From NCBI GenBank assembly GCA_947474205.1, contig CANJIC010000117.1:1-6290 (forward strand): DNA of 6,290 bases, in the 5' to 3' direction. This stretch comes from Planctomycetaceae bacterium. Its GTDB lineage: Bacteria; Planctomycetota; Phycisphaerae; Phycisphaerales; SM1A02. Position numbers and translations under genes: made by a program. Below are positions 1 through 6,290 of this stretch, in pieces. The first letter of the stretch is position 1. Every line of letters begins with the position of its first letter. The notes under the pieces were generated by a model, which worked only from the letters and a program-made list of their open reading frames with translations, did no database searches and had not been told where the DNA came from.

Positions 1-591
1 ATTGGAAAGTGTTCTGAGGTAATACTCGGGGTAGGCCTTTAACTTGTCGTTGATGGTTTCACGCGTGGATTGCGCGGCGGCGCGAAGGTCAAGCTGCGTG
101 TTGTCGGCGGAGACAAAAGTTGCGTTGAGTTCGACTTGGCCTTTCCACTTGGGGGCGTTTGGATCTTCGGCGGGCGGAGCGGTCTGCAATATTCCAAGTA
201 CGTCTAGCGGCTTGGCGGGTTGAGCCCCGTCGGCGGCGGGCGCAGGCGGCGTGGCTGGCGCGGCAGGTGCGGCTGGGGCAGTTGCAGGCGGAGGTGTTGC
301 CGCCGCGACTGCGGCATCGGCGGCGGGGGCAGAAGTTTTTGCGGCGGTCGCGTCGGTGGGCGCGGGCACAACTGGCGCTGGACCCATTTTTAAAATTGAG
401 TCGCGTTTAATCTTTAAGTCCCCCAAATTTGGATGCTTGATTTCAACCACACCGTTGGCGTCGCTGATAAGCGTGCCGCGGATGACGTCGCCAGATTGCA
501 GCGTAATGACAACTTCATCGGCCTTGGTTGGGTTTGAAAATACTGCGGAAAGCATTATGAAACAAACCAAAGTGTGAAAGAAGTTGCGCAT
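1..591 (-). CDS. DUF481-type (YdiY-like) outer-membrane protein, C-terminus cut off by window edge
   Basis: This is the N-terminal 197 residues of an exported protein; the rest lies before base 1. Residues 1-24 form a Sec signal peptide: a hydrophobic stretch from about Phe4 to Phe18, with likely cleavage after Lys-Ala before DEVV. Residues 25-68 form a small all-beta, SH3/Sm-like module (motif LQSGDVIRGTLIS), often found in front of DUF481 barrels. Residues 71-128 are an extreme Ala/Pro linker. Residues 148-197 begin the barrel with WKGQVELNATFVSADNTQLD, matching the first strands of DUF481. It is a clear paralogue of the next gene upstream on the same strand. The ATG at 591 is chosen because it starts the signal peptide and follows an AAAGGA site by 5 bases. 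DUF481 proteins are predicted outer-membrane beta-barrels of largely unknown function; an export, porin-like or surface role is inference. Confidence 0.82.
   Translation of the reverse strand, partial: MRNFFHTLVCFIMLSAVFSNPTKADEVVITLQSGDVIRGTLISDANGVVEIKHPNLGDLKIKRDSILKMGPAPVVPAPTDATAAKTSAPAADAAVAAATPPPATAPAAPAAPATPPAPAADGAQPAKPLDVLGILQTAPPAEDPNAPKWKGQVELNATFVSADNTQLDLRAAAQSTRETINDKLKAYPEYYLRTLSN
208..381 (-). repeat. Ala/Pro-rich low-complexity linker within the DUF481-type gene
   Basis: Residues 71-128 of the gene at 1-591 are almost all Ala and Pro with scattered Thr and Asp, coded by GCN and CCN codons. It is an irregular, non-unit repeat. It probably forms a flexible, extended periplasmic spacer between the SH3-like module and the barrel. 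The paralogue has an unrelated Ser/Thr/Asn-rich linker at the same place. Confidence 0.75.
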
Positions 592-596
592 GTGTG

Positions 597-602
597 TCCT
601 TT
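597..602 (-). promoter_or_regulatory. Ribosome binding site of the partial DUF481-type gene
   Basis: On the minus strand AAAGGA lies 5 bases before the ATG at 591. It is the best Shine-Dalgarno match near that start and supports it over the internal ATG at codon 13. Confidence 0.6.
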
Positions 603-686
603 GTGCAAGTGGTGAATGAGAATGAGCCAACGGATGTGTGCAAGTGTCATGTGTGCCGAAGTGCGTCTATCTGCAGTGCGATTGGA

Positions 687-698
687 TTCTTTAAAGAA
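687..698. promoter_or_regulatory. Perfect 12-bp palindrome TTCTTTAAAGAA, possible operator
   Basis: The 12 bases read the same on both strands and lie about 100 bases upstream of the partial DUF481-type gene, in the 207-base gap between the two paralogues. This position would suit a dimeric repressor or activator site. An AT-rich 12-mer can arise by chance, and no regulator is encoded in the window. Confidence 0.25.
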
Positions 699-715
699 GA
701 TAGCGACACTTTATA

Positions 716-734
716 AATCCGTGTTGCGCGGATT
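716..734 (-). terminator. Weak hairpin downstream of the complete DUF481-type gene
   Basis: AATCCG and CGGATT form a 6-bp stem with a 7-base loop. On the minus strand it lies about 65 bases after the stop of the gene at 799-1971 and is followed by TTATAAAG rather than a proper T-run. It could end that transcript poorly or be incidental. No stronger terminator is visible between the two paralogues, so they may be partly co-transcribed. Confidence 0.25.
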
Positions 735-798
735 GGTATCGATCGCATTTTTTTTCTATCGGCCCGATCAATGTGTGTGAACGTGAGGTCGACTGAAA

Positions 799-1971
799 TT
801 AAAATTCCAATTTTAGGCCCGCGTATCCGCGAAAATCGTTCCCGTTAGAATTGCTGGCAGGTTGGCTTTGAAAATCATTTCGTAGTCCTGTGATTAAACT
901 CAATCCGCTGAAAATATCCAATTTCATGCTCCACTCAAATCGGGTTTGCACAAAATAATTTTCAAAATTGGAGAGGTCGGGGGCGATATAAGTAGACAGC
1001 GATAATTTTTGACGCTCGCTGATTTGCCACCCTACGGCAAGTTCCGCGTAGCCGCTTGGTTGCGTGGTGTCGACGCCTCCAAATTCATGCGTGGCGCCCA
1101 CTCCAAGTTTTCCTGTGAGCAATAAAAAATTTGGGTCGTCAAAAAAGCGATATCCCATTCCGCCCCAACCTTGAAGCCTATTTTCCCAACCTTGATTCGC
1201 GTCATATTGATATTGACCCTTTGCAAACCACAACCATGGAGTTGGATTGAGGAAGCGGTCGTACGTGATGTTGGTGAGCAAGTTGTTGTCGGTGACATTG
1301 CCAATGCCCGAGCCACTTGATGAGAGCGTTCGCAAGTAGTACTCGGCGTAGGCCTTGAATCGGTCATTCTCTGTTTCGTGCACGGCTTGCGCCGCGGTTC
1401 GTAAATCCAATTGCGTATTGTCGGCGGAGACAAATGTGGCGTTCAATTCAACTTGGCCTTTCCAATCCGAAGGGTTCTTTGCAATTGGGACCGCGGTTGG
1501 TTCAACATGCGCTGGTTCCGTGCGTAGCAAACTTCCGTTATCCAGCGCGCCAGATGAGTTGTTATAAAAATAACGCGAGCTGCCCGCGTGCGCCACGGAT
1601 CGACTTGCCAATGCGTCGACATCGTTTGGAGCGGTGGACACGTATGTGACATCGGTGTCGATGGAGGGGTTGGTCAAACCGCTAAAAATATGCTTGTTTT
1701 GAATGACGGCGGGCGCGCTGGTGGACGCTGGGGTTGTGACTTGCGCATTGGCAATGGGCGTCATGTTGGTGATCAATGCGCGGTTGATTTTCAGATCGCC
1801 CAGAATGGCGTGCTTGATTTCAACCACTCCATTGGTCTCGCTGATCAAGGTGCCGCGAATCACCTCTCCAGATTGCAGCGTGATGCTGACTTCGTGGGCA
1901 TGCGCCTGCGTGCACACGCACAAGGCCAGCCACAGTGAAAAGAAAATGGTCCAGGGCTTTTTCGGATTCAT
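799..1971 (-). CDS. DUF481-type (YdiY-like) outer-membrane beta-barrel protein, complete
   Basis: A 390-residue exported protein. Residues 1-25 are a Sec signal peptide: MNPKK basic start, hydrophobic core IFFSLWLALCVC, cleavage after AHA. Residues 26-70 are the SH3/Sm-like module (LQSGEVIRGTLIS), as in the neighbouring paralogue. Residues 71-168 are a Ser/Thr/Asn-rich linker. Residues 169-390 look like a barrel of alternating polar and aromatic strands, opening with DWKGQVELNATFVSADNTQLD and ending GLKLEF; the terminal Phe is typical of barrels inserted by the Bam machinery. The frame stays open upstream to a TTG at 2040, but that would bury the signal peptide behind 23 residues, so the ATG at 1971 is preferred. 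Only a weak AGG lies about 10 bases before it. The fold assignment (DUF481) is fairly secure; no substrate or function can be stated. Confidence 0.87.
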   Translation of the reverse strand: MNPKKPWTIFFSLWLALCVCTQAHAHEVSITLQSGEVIRGTLISETNGVVEIKHAILGDLKINRALITNMTPIANAQVTTPASTSAPAVIQNKHIFSGLTNPSIDTDVTYVSTAPNDVDALASRSVAHAGSSRYFYNNSSGALDNGSLLRTEPAHVEPTAVPIAKNPSDWKGQVELNATFVSADNTQLDLRTAAQAVHETENDRFKAYAEYYLRTLSSSGSGIGNVTDNNLLTNITYDRFLNPTPWLWFAKGQYQYDANQGWENRLQGWGGMGYRFFDDPNFLLLTGKLGVGATHEFGGVDTTQPSGYAELAVGWQISERQKLSLSTYIAPDLSNFENYFVQTRFEWSMKLDIFSGLSLITGLRNDFQSQPASNSNGNDFRGYAGLKLEF

Positions 1972-2066
1972 GCGCGCTACGCCTGTGGTTTTGGACAAGT
2001 TGAATTGGAGATGAAGTTGAAAAGATATCAAGTCAAGCAATACGTGTTGGTGTGTAGGATTGGGTC
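1972..2066. promoter_or_regulatory. Divergent intergenic region, probable promoters for both blocks
   Basis: The 95 bases separate the outer-membrane gene (leftward) from the GTPase operon (rightward), so both promoters should lie here or reach into the flanking genes. The region is more AT-rich than the genes. A TTGAAA at 2017-2022 could be a -35 box for the operon, but I find no convincing -10 at 16-18 bases from it (only ATACG-like sequence near 2040). No strong operator palindrome is visible apart from GATATC at 2024-2029. Confidence 0.35.
2056..2059 (+). promoter_or_regulatory. Ribosome binding site of the zinc-ribbon GTPase gene
   Basis: AGGA lies 7 bases before the ATG at 2067. The next in-frame ATG (2124) has GGAG at 12 bases, a poorer spacing, so this site decides for 2067. 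Confidence 0.55.
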
Positions 2067-3416
2067 ATGCCGGTGCATTCAGCGCTCAAAACACATCCGC
2101 TCTTTCGGGAGCCGCGCGAACTTATGGAGCGCGTGCATTGCCCAAGTTGTCGAGTTGGTTTTGCGCCAAGCGAGGTGTTGTTTGTGGCCGAGGATGCGCG
2201 GCTTGTGGGCGATCCAGTGGCTGGCCCCACGCAGCAGTTGCGATTTCTTCCCACGCGCTTTGATGTGGGCGGCGCGGCGCTTGATCCTGAGGGGGCGCGT
2301 TGCACGCGTGTGGCGTGTCCGCGCTGTCGAATTGAATTTCCGCGGGCCATGATTGAATTGCCTAGCGCGTTTATAAGCGTGGTGGGCGCGCCGGGCAGCG
2401 GCAAAAGTCATTTGCTTGCCGCCATGACGTGGGGGTTGCGCCGTGAACGGGCGCGCGCGGGCGCGTTCGTGGTGGACACCGAGCCAAAGTTGAACGCGCG
2501 CTTGCACCGCGACGAGAATATTTTATTTGGCGCGCTGGATTCAAATGAGCCCGTACGTTTGGCCAAGACGGAAATCGCTGGCGACGCGTTGTTGTATCGC
2601 ACGGTGCGCGTGAAGGGCAAGGATGAAACGCTGCCGTTGCCGTTGATATTCACGCTGCATGTGGGCGCGGGTGGCGAACCATCAGAAGGCGCGGATGGAA
2701 GCAGTCAACGTTTGAGCGCCTTGCAAACAATTGAATTGCCAACAAACACATTGGACATAGTGGAACCAGCCAAGCGCGGCGCGTCGCTGGTTGTGTTGTA
2801 CGACAATGCGGGCGAACATTTCTTGCCGGGCGCGGATGAATCGGCGCAACCAGTCACGCGCCACCTGAGCCAAAGCCGCGCCATTGTATTTGTGTTTGAT
2901 CCAACGCAAGACGCGCGCTTTCGCGCAGCGGTGGGGATGGTCGACAATGGCGGCACGAACATTCGACAAGATTTAGTGCTTACGGAAACATTCGCGCGCG
3001 TTCGACATCATCGCAGTCGCCACGCCGCGGATAATTTGGATGTGCCGTTGATTCTTGTTCTTTCCAAAGCCGACGCGTGGAGCGCGGGCGCCAAAATAGA
3101 TTTAATTGTTGAGCCGTATTTGCCAAATGGCGGACTTGATTTTGCGGCGCTGAAGAAAATGGATCGCGCGTTGCGGCCACTTTTGGAAAGCGCGTGCCCA
3201 GAATTTATGACCGCAGTGCGCGCAGCCACTTCGCGAGTGTTGATTGTTCCTTGCTCCGCGCTTGGACCATGCGCAACTCCTATTGTTGGCGCCGGTGTGC
3301 TTCAGGGTGCGGGCGTGCGTCCATCGGAAATTTGTCCGCAATGGGCAAGCGTTGCGTTGTTGACCGCTTTGCCATTGGAGGTCGACGCAATTGAAAATGC
3401 GCCGTTGTGGACATGA
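2067..3416 (+). CDS. Zinc-ribbon P-loop GTPase, DO-GTPase2 (double-GTPase) type
   Basis: A 449-residue soluble protein, probably the nucleotide switch of the operon. It opens with a split zinc ribbon: CPSC at 25-28 and CPRC at 84-87. The GTPase domain follows. The P-loop GAPGSGKS is at 107-114. The G3 DxxG motif is DNAG at 246-249, after the hydrophobic strand LVVLY. VFVFDP at 274-279 is a further core strand. G4 is SKAD at 333-336 (for NKxD). A G5-like SAL lies at 397-399. G2 is not clear. No membrane segment is seen. The zinc ribbon plus this motif order matches the DO-GTPase2 family known from predicted conflict systems; the GAP1-N-like gene directly downstream supports this. GTP preference is inferred from the SKAD motif. 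Known relatives often occur with a second GTPase, which is not in this window. An ATPase of another P-loop class is less likely. Confidence 0.8.
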   Translation: MPVHSALKTHPLFREPRELMERVHCPSCRVGFAPSEVLFVAEDARLVGDPVAGPTQQLRFLPTRFDVGGAALDPEGARCTRVACPRCRIEFPRAMIELPSAFISVVGAPGSGKSHLLAAMTWGLRRERARAGAFVVDTEPKLNARLHRDENILFGALDSNEPVRLAKTEIAGDALLYRTVRVKGKDETLPLPLIFTLHVGAGGEPSEGADGSSQRLSALQTIELPTNTLDIVEPAKRGASLVVLYDNAGEHFLPGADESAQPVTRHLSQSRAIVFVFDPTQDARFRAAVGMVDNGGTNIRQDLVLTETFARVRHHRSRHAADNLDVPLILVLSKADAWSAGAKIDLIVEPYLPNGGLDFAALKKMDRALRPLLESACPEFMTAVRAATSRVLIVPCSALGPCATPIVGAGVLQGAGVRPSEICPQWASVALLTALPLEVDAIENAPLWT

Positions 3417-4540
3417 ATTCAGAGTTGATTCACACGTCTCTTGCCCGCGGACTTGATGGTGGCAGTGGCTACACCGTGGCGGGCCGCACTGGCGGAATGC
3501 CACGGGCCATGTCGGACACATTGAGCCGACTTTCTGGTTTGCCCAACGCGTGGAGCGATGCAACCATTGAAGAAAAAATATTATGCGCGTTTCGAGAAGT
3601 GGAATGCGCGGGGCAACGCCTGGCGGTGCTGAGCCACATTGCTCCAAGTGGAATGGATTACACGGGGCGAACGAACAGACTTTCACATCATCGAGTGGTG
3701 GACACGCGCGCGATGCATGGTTCGGATCCGGCTGGTTTGCTAGAGGATGATTCGCTGTGGCTACGGGAATGGATTGGAGCGGCGCGCGAGTTAAGTGGTG
3801 GCGAATTGCCGGCGCGGTTGGCGCGTGAGGATGCGCCGCTTCACACTTGGGAACGTGTTTTTGGTGACGCGGGTTGGGCGGCCAGTGTTTTGGAAGTGGT
3901 TATGAAAAGTGGAATTGGCGTGTGGCTTGTGGTTCCAGCGCGCAGTAAAAAATTGCGTCTTTGCGCTGAAATGATGGCGCTTTTGCCCCAGGAGCAACGG
4001 TGGCAATTCACATTTGCCACGCGGCCCATTGCTCTTGGAAGTGACGCAAGCGTGAAAATATGTTTTGTGGATGAGCGCGAGCCGGAGTTGGCGGCGCACA
4101 ATGAAACGAGCGCGTGGATTATTCGAGTTGGAAGCGGAATGTTGTCACGCGCGCCTGAAGGCGCGTTGGCGCAACGCGCGCGGCTTGGTCATGGCGAGCA
4201 CGTGGATGTACGGATCAATATCGCCGCAGCAAGTTTGCTGCCAGAACTTGCTGTGGCGAATCAGTCGCACATTGAAAAAAACATGGGCGAGGTTGTTGAT
4301 TGGAAAGCGCCGGCAACTTTGAAGCCTCCGCATGAACGTGACTTTGATTCCGCGGCGTTATCACGCGAAGACGTCGCCGTTGGCCAACAAGAAAAACAAA
4401 ATTCACAGGCGGCGGTGATAGAAGTCCGTCGTCTGGTGGAAAAATCCACCAACAGTGGGGTGTGGAAATGGTTCGCAGCGCTATTCATCATCATTGGCGC
4501 GTTGGTGTGGCTCGCCATTGGAAATGGAGGCGCCACGTGA
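3413..4540 (+). CDS. GAP1-N-like (GTPase-associated protein 1) protein with C-terminal membrane anchor
   Basis: A 375-residue protein. The N-terminal 270 or so residues resemble the GAP1-N2 domain of GTPase-associated proteins. The start ELIHTS..RGLDGGSGYTV (residues 4-22), the motif DYTGRTNRLSHH (82-93) and a strand LPQEQRWQFTFAT (191-203) follow the pattern of that family. Larger GAP1 proteins carry further middle and C-terminal domains; here these are absent. Instead a polar stretch (about 280-350) leads to one transmembrane helix at about 353-369 (WFAALFIIIGALVWLAI) and a 6-residue tail, so the body should be cytoplasmic and tail-anchored. The ATG at 3413 overlaps the upstream stop (ATGA), favouring translational coupling; no good ribosome site precedes it. 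GTG 3407 is an in-frame alternative adding 2 residues. A partner or regulator role for the upstream GTPase is inferred from family and position. Its biochemical activity is unknown. Confidence 0.75.
   Translation: MNSELIHTSLARGLDGGSGYTVAGRTGGMPRAMSDTLSRLSGLPNAWSDATIEEKILCAFREVECAGQRLAVLSHIAPSGMDYTGRTNRLSHHRVVDTRAMHGSDPAGLLEDDSLWLREWIGAARELSGGELPARLAREDAPLHTWERVFGDAGWAASVLEVVMKSGIGVWLVVPARSKKLRLCAEMMALLPQEQRWQFTFATRPIALGSDASVKICFVDEREPELAAHNETSAWIIRVGSGMLSRAPEGALAQRARLGHGEHVDVRINIAAASLLPELAVANQSHIEKNMGEVVDWKAPATLKPPHERDFDSAALSREDVAVGQQEKQNSQAAVIEVRRLVEKSTNSGVWKWFAALFIIIGALVWLAIGNGGAT
4526..4530 (+). promoter_or_regulatory. Ribosome binding site GGAGG deciding the start of the third operon gene
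   Basis: GGAGG lies 6 bases before GTG 4537 and 12 bases before ATG 4543. The spacing favours the GTG, which also overlaps the preceding stop codon as GTGA. The site lies inside the end of the GAP1-N-like gene. Confidence 0.6.
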
Positions 4541-6290
4541 ACATGAATGACCGCGAAGTGGTGGAGGCGATTCGCCAGTTGGTGTTGCGCCCGCAACCCG
4601 ATCCGATTGTGGTGGCGCAAATGTCCCAAGAATTTGCTTGGCAAGTGAATGACATGAATAAAAATTTATCTCGATGCCACCGTTGGATTCTTGCGGGGCT
4701 CTATGCCGAAGCCGTAAGTTTTGGAGAGGCTTTGGATTTAGCCAAATCAGCATCACGCTTGATGCTTGAAGGCATGTTCGCGCAGTGGAGCGAATTGTGC
4801 CGCGTGTGCAAGGTTGGCGCACCGCCGCACATTGATCAAGGTTTGCTTGAAGCCTACGCAGACGCATGGTCGCGCTTTCACTCTTTGGGAGCGACGGAAG
4901 CCCGGCACCGTTTGTTGTCGTTGCAACGCGCGCCGTTGGTTGAGCGCTTAGAAGTGTTGGGGAAGTTGGTTGATCTGGATTCAAGAAATCCTGAATGGTT
5001 GCGTTCCGTCAGGCGTCTGCAACGCGAAGCGTCCGCGGGGTTGGTGCAAATTGTGGATGTGGCGTTGCGCGAAAAAGACGACGCGTTGGCAATCACGGTG
5101 TCGCAATTGGTGGACGCATGCGCAGGCGCGTTTGGCGAGCACCAAGAAATACTTGGGCGTTTGCGGGAATTTGCGCTTGCAGGCAAGGCGAGGATCGCCG
5201 GCAAAGCCGCACGCGATGCGTGCCACGAAATGCATGCGGCCGCAACAGCAATGAATCTTGACGCATTGCGCGAGGCAAGTTTGCGTTGGCAAGCCGCTAT
5301 TTGTGAGTTCCAGCCGGCTGAAGATCTGCGACAGTCAGCGGCCGCGAGTTTGCAACTACTGGACGCGCAACGCTTGCGTGAGCAACGGGAAAAGAATCAA
5401 CGCGATGCGATTGGCCGCTTGGAGTTGGCGCTGGATCAAGCGAAGTCTTTCGAGGCGATACAGATATGCGTGAGTGCCGCGCGCGACGTTGACGCCACGG
5501 TGCCGCCGCAACTGAGTTTGCGAATTGCGGCCATCAAGGACTCCCATCAAGCCGCGGTGCGCAGAACATTTGCGCGCAGAAGCGTGGGATTGATCATGAC
5601 CACTGTCGTGCTTGCCGCCGCCGCATGGTGGGTTGTGCAGTGGCAGGGATCTTTAGAACAGGTCAACACAATTGCGCGCGAAGTGGACGCAATGTTGCTT
5701 GCTGGAGAACCCGACACCGCGCTCAAGACGCTGACAAGTTGGAAAGAGTCGCATGCGGAATTGTCCAGCGCTTCACAAGTGCAAGCGGCTAGCGCCAAAG
5801 TTGACGCGGCTCTGGCCAAGGAGAAATCGGAAATAGTGTTGGCGCAGGAGGCGATTGATCGCGCGCATGTATTGGCGCAAAGCAAGGCGTTTCCCGCTGA
5901 ATTTGAGAAGGTGGCCGCGGAGTTGAAACAAATGTCCACGCGCGCGCCTCAATCAATTCGGGCGCCGTTGCTTGCCGCGGCTGATCAATTAACAAGTCAA
6001 GCGCAGGTCAGTCGCACGGTTTCGCTTGATCAAGCGCGCGCGGAGTTCATGCGATTGGAGTCACTACTGAACGCGGTTGCTCCATTGACCGCCGTCGAGC
6101 AAGTTGACCCGGCGTCGTTGACACGGCGCGCCGCGGAATATCAGTCCGTTGTGGACGCCGCTCAAATGGCCGCGATCGCCGCCGCGAGCAATCGTGACGC
6201 GCAGGCGATTGCGCAATCATTGCAAGGCTTGGCGCTGAACGCCGCGCGCTTGCGTGAGAAAGCAGAGCAAAATGCAAAGCTGTACAGTGA
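4537..6290 (+). CDS. Large helical, coiled-coil protein with one internal transmembrane segment, 3' end beyond window
   Basis: The reading frame is open to the last base, giving 584 residues with no stop; I do not recognise the family. Residues 1-345 are almost wholly helical, Ala/Leu/Glu/Arg-rich, with few prolines and one CxxC (Cys88, Cys91). A transmembrane helix follows at about 350-367 (VGLIMTTVVLAAAAWWVV). The Arg-rich stretch just before it (RRTFARR, 342-348) predicts the N-terminal part in the cytoplasm. Residues 370-584 are another long helical, coiled-coil-like region, predicted periplasmic. GTG 4537 is chosen for its GTGA overlap and GGAGG at 6 bases; ATG 4543 would shorten it by 2 residues. 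Sharing an operon with the GTPase and GAP1-N-like genes suggests a structural, sensing or scaffold partner. The N-terminal half might correspond to a helical domain seen in GTPase-associated systems (GASH), but I cannot confirm this. An enzymatic C-terminal domain beyond the window is possible. Confidence 0.72.
   Translation, partial: MNMNDREVVEAIRQLVLRPQPDPIVVAQMSQEFAWQVNDMNKNLSRCHRWILAGLYAEAVSFGEALDLAKSASRLMLEGMFAQWSELCRVCKVGAPPHIDQGLLEAYADAWSRFHSLGATEARHRLLSLQRAPLVERLEVLGKLVDLDSRNPEWLRSVRRLQREASAGLVQIVDVALREKDDALAITVSQLVDACAGAFGEHQEILGRLREFALAGKARIAGKAARDACHEMHAAATAMNLDALREASLRWQAAICEFQPAEDLRQSAAASLQLLDAQRLREQREKNQRDAIGRLELALDQAKSFEAIQICVSAARDVDATVPPQLSLRIAAIKDSHQAAVRRTFARRSVGLIMTTVVLAAAAWWVVQWQGSLEQVNTIAREVDAMLLAGEPDTALKTLTSWKESHAELSSASQVQAASAKVDAALAKEKSEIVLAQEAIDRAHVLAQSKAFPAEFEKVAAELKQMSTRAPQSIRAPLLAAADQLTSQAQVSRTVSLDQARAEFMRLESLLNAVAPLTAVEQVDPASLTRRAAEYQSVVDAAQMAAIAAASNRDAQAIAQSLQGLALNAARLREKAEQNAKLYS

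Noticed and set aside
208..381. GC-rich repetitive stretch as a CRISPR or tandem-repeat array
   Set aside because: There is no regular unit or spacer pattern. It is simply the coding of an Ala/Pro linker.
251..577. Plus-strand reading frame of 108 codons that resembles another at 1703-2014
   Set aside because: Both lie antisense to the signal-peptide and SH3-like regions of the two minus-strand paralogues. Their similarity is explained by the paralogy, and neither has a ribosome site or credible protein composition.
738..771. T-run with flanking ATCG-type inverted repeats as a rho-independent terminator
   Set aside because: On the plus strand no gene ends just before it, and the T-run precedes the hairpin. 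On the minus strand the hairpin is followed by A residues, the wrong polarity.
1972..2040. N-terminal extension of the complete DUF481-type protein from a TTG at 2040
   Set aside because: It would put 23 residues before a standard signal peptide that starts at the ATG at 1971.
3102..3686. Minus-strand open frame of 194 codons
   Set aside because: It lies antisense across the GTPase/GAP1-like junction, with a Cys/His/Arg-rich unstructured translation. Its length follows from the codon bias of the real genes.
4796..4812. CxxC in the helical protein as a zinc finger or redox site
   Set aside because: There is only one Cys pair and no second pair of ligands nearby; a metal site cannot be supported.
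5547..5939. Minus-strand open frame of 130 codons rich in Ala, Ser and Cys
   Set aside because: It is antisense to the helical protein. The Ala/Ser/Cys pattern is what GCN/TTG-rich coding DNA yields when read backwards; no ribosome site was seen.

Overview
This 6.3 kb bacterial window holds two divergent gene blocks. The left block (1-1971, minus strand) carries two tandem paralogous outer-membrane proteins of DUF481 (YdiY-like) type. The right block (2067-6290, plus strand) is a tightly coupled three-gene operon: a zinc-ribbon GTPase, a GAP1-N-like protein with a C-terminal membrane anchor, and a long helical protein with one internal transmembrane segment that runs off the window. I saw no RNA genes, CRISPR array, insertion sequence or integrase. 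All gaps between genes are 207 bases or shorter.

Organism. The Sec signal peptides and the barrel protein ending in Phe point to a bacterium with an outer membrane. The DUF481 proteins have an N-terminal SH3-like module followed by a low-complexity linker, and the other block is of the GAP1/double-GTPase type. Together these suggest a planctomycete (perhaps Phycisphaerae-like) or a similar complex-lifestyle lineage. This is inference from gene content, not from a marker gene. The DNA is rich in GCGCG words and, for a GC-rich sequence, uses TTG for leucine unusually often. The style is the same in both blocks, so nothing here looks recently acquired from a very different genome.

Right block. 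The stop of the first gene overlaps the ATG of the second (ATGA, 3413-3416). The stop of the second overlaps the GTG of the third (GTGA, 4537-4540). The three proteins are therefore probably made together. My reading is a GTP-controlled, membrane-tethered assembly: the soluble GTPase is the switch, the GAP1-N-like protein is held at the membrane by its tail, and the third protein links a cytoplasmic helical region to a periplasmic coiled coil. GAP1 and double-GTPase proteins are known from comparative genomics as parts of predicted biological-conflict (defence or self/non-self) systems. No effector enzyme is visible here; one may lie beyond base 6290. This short, membrane-anchored layout is the most interesting thing in the window.

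Left block. The two DUF481-type proteins share the N-terminal module and the start of the barrel but have completely different linkers, one Ala/Pro-rich and one Ser/Thr/Asn-rich. They are probably unrelated in function to the operon and are simply its divergent neighbours.
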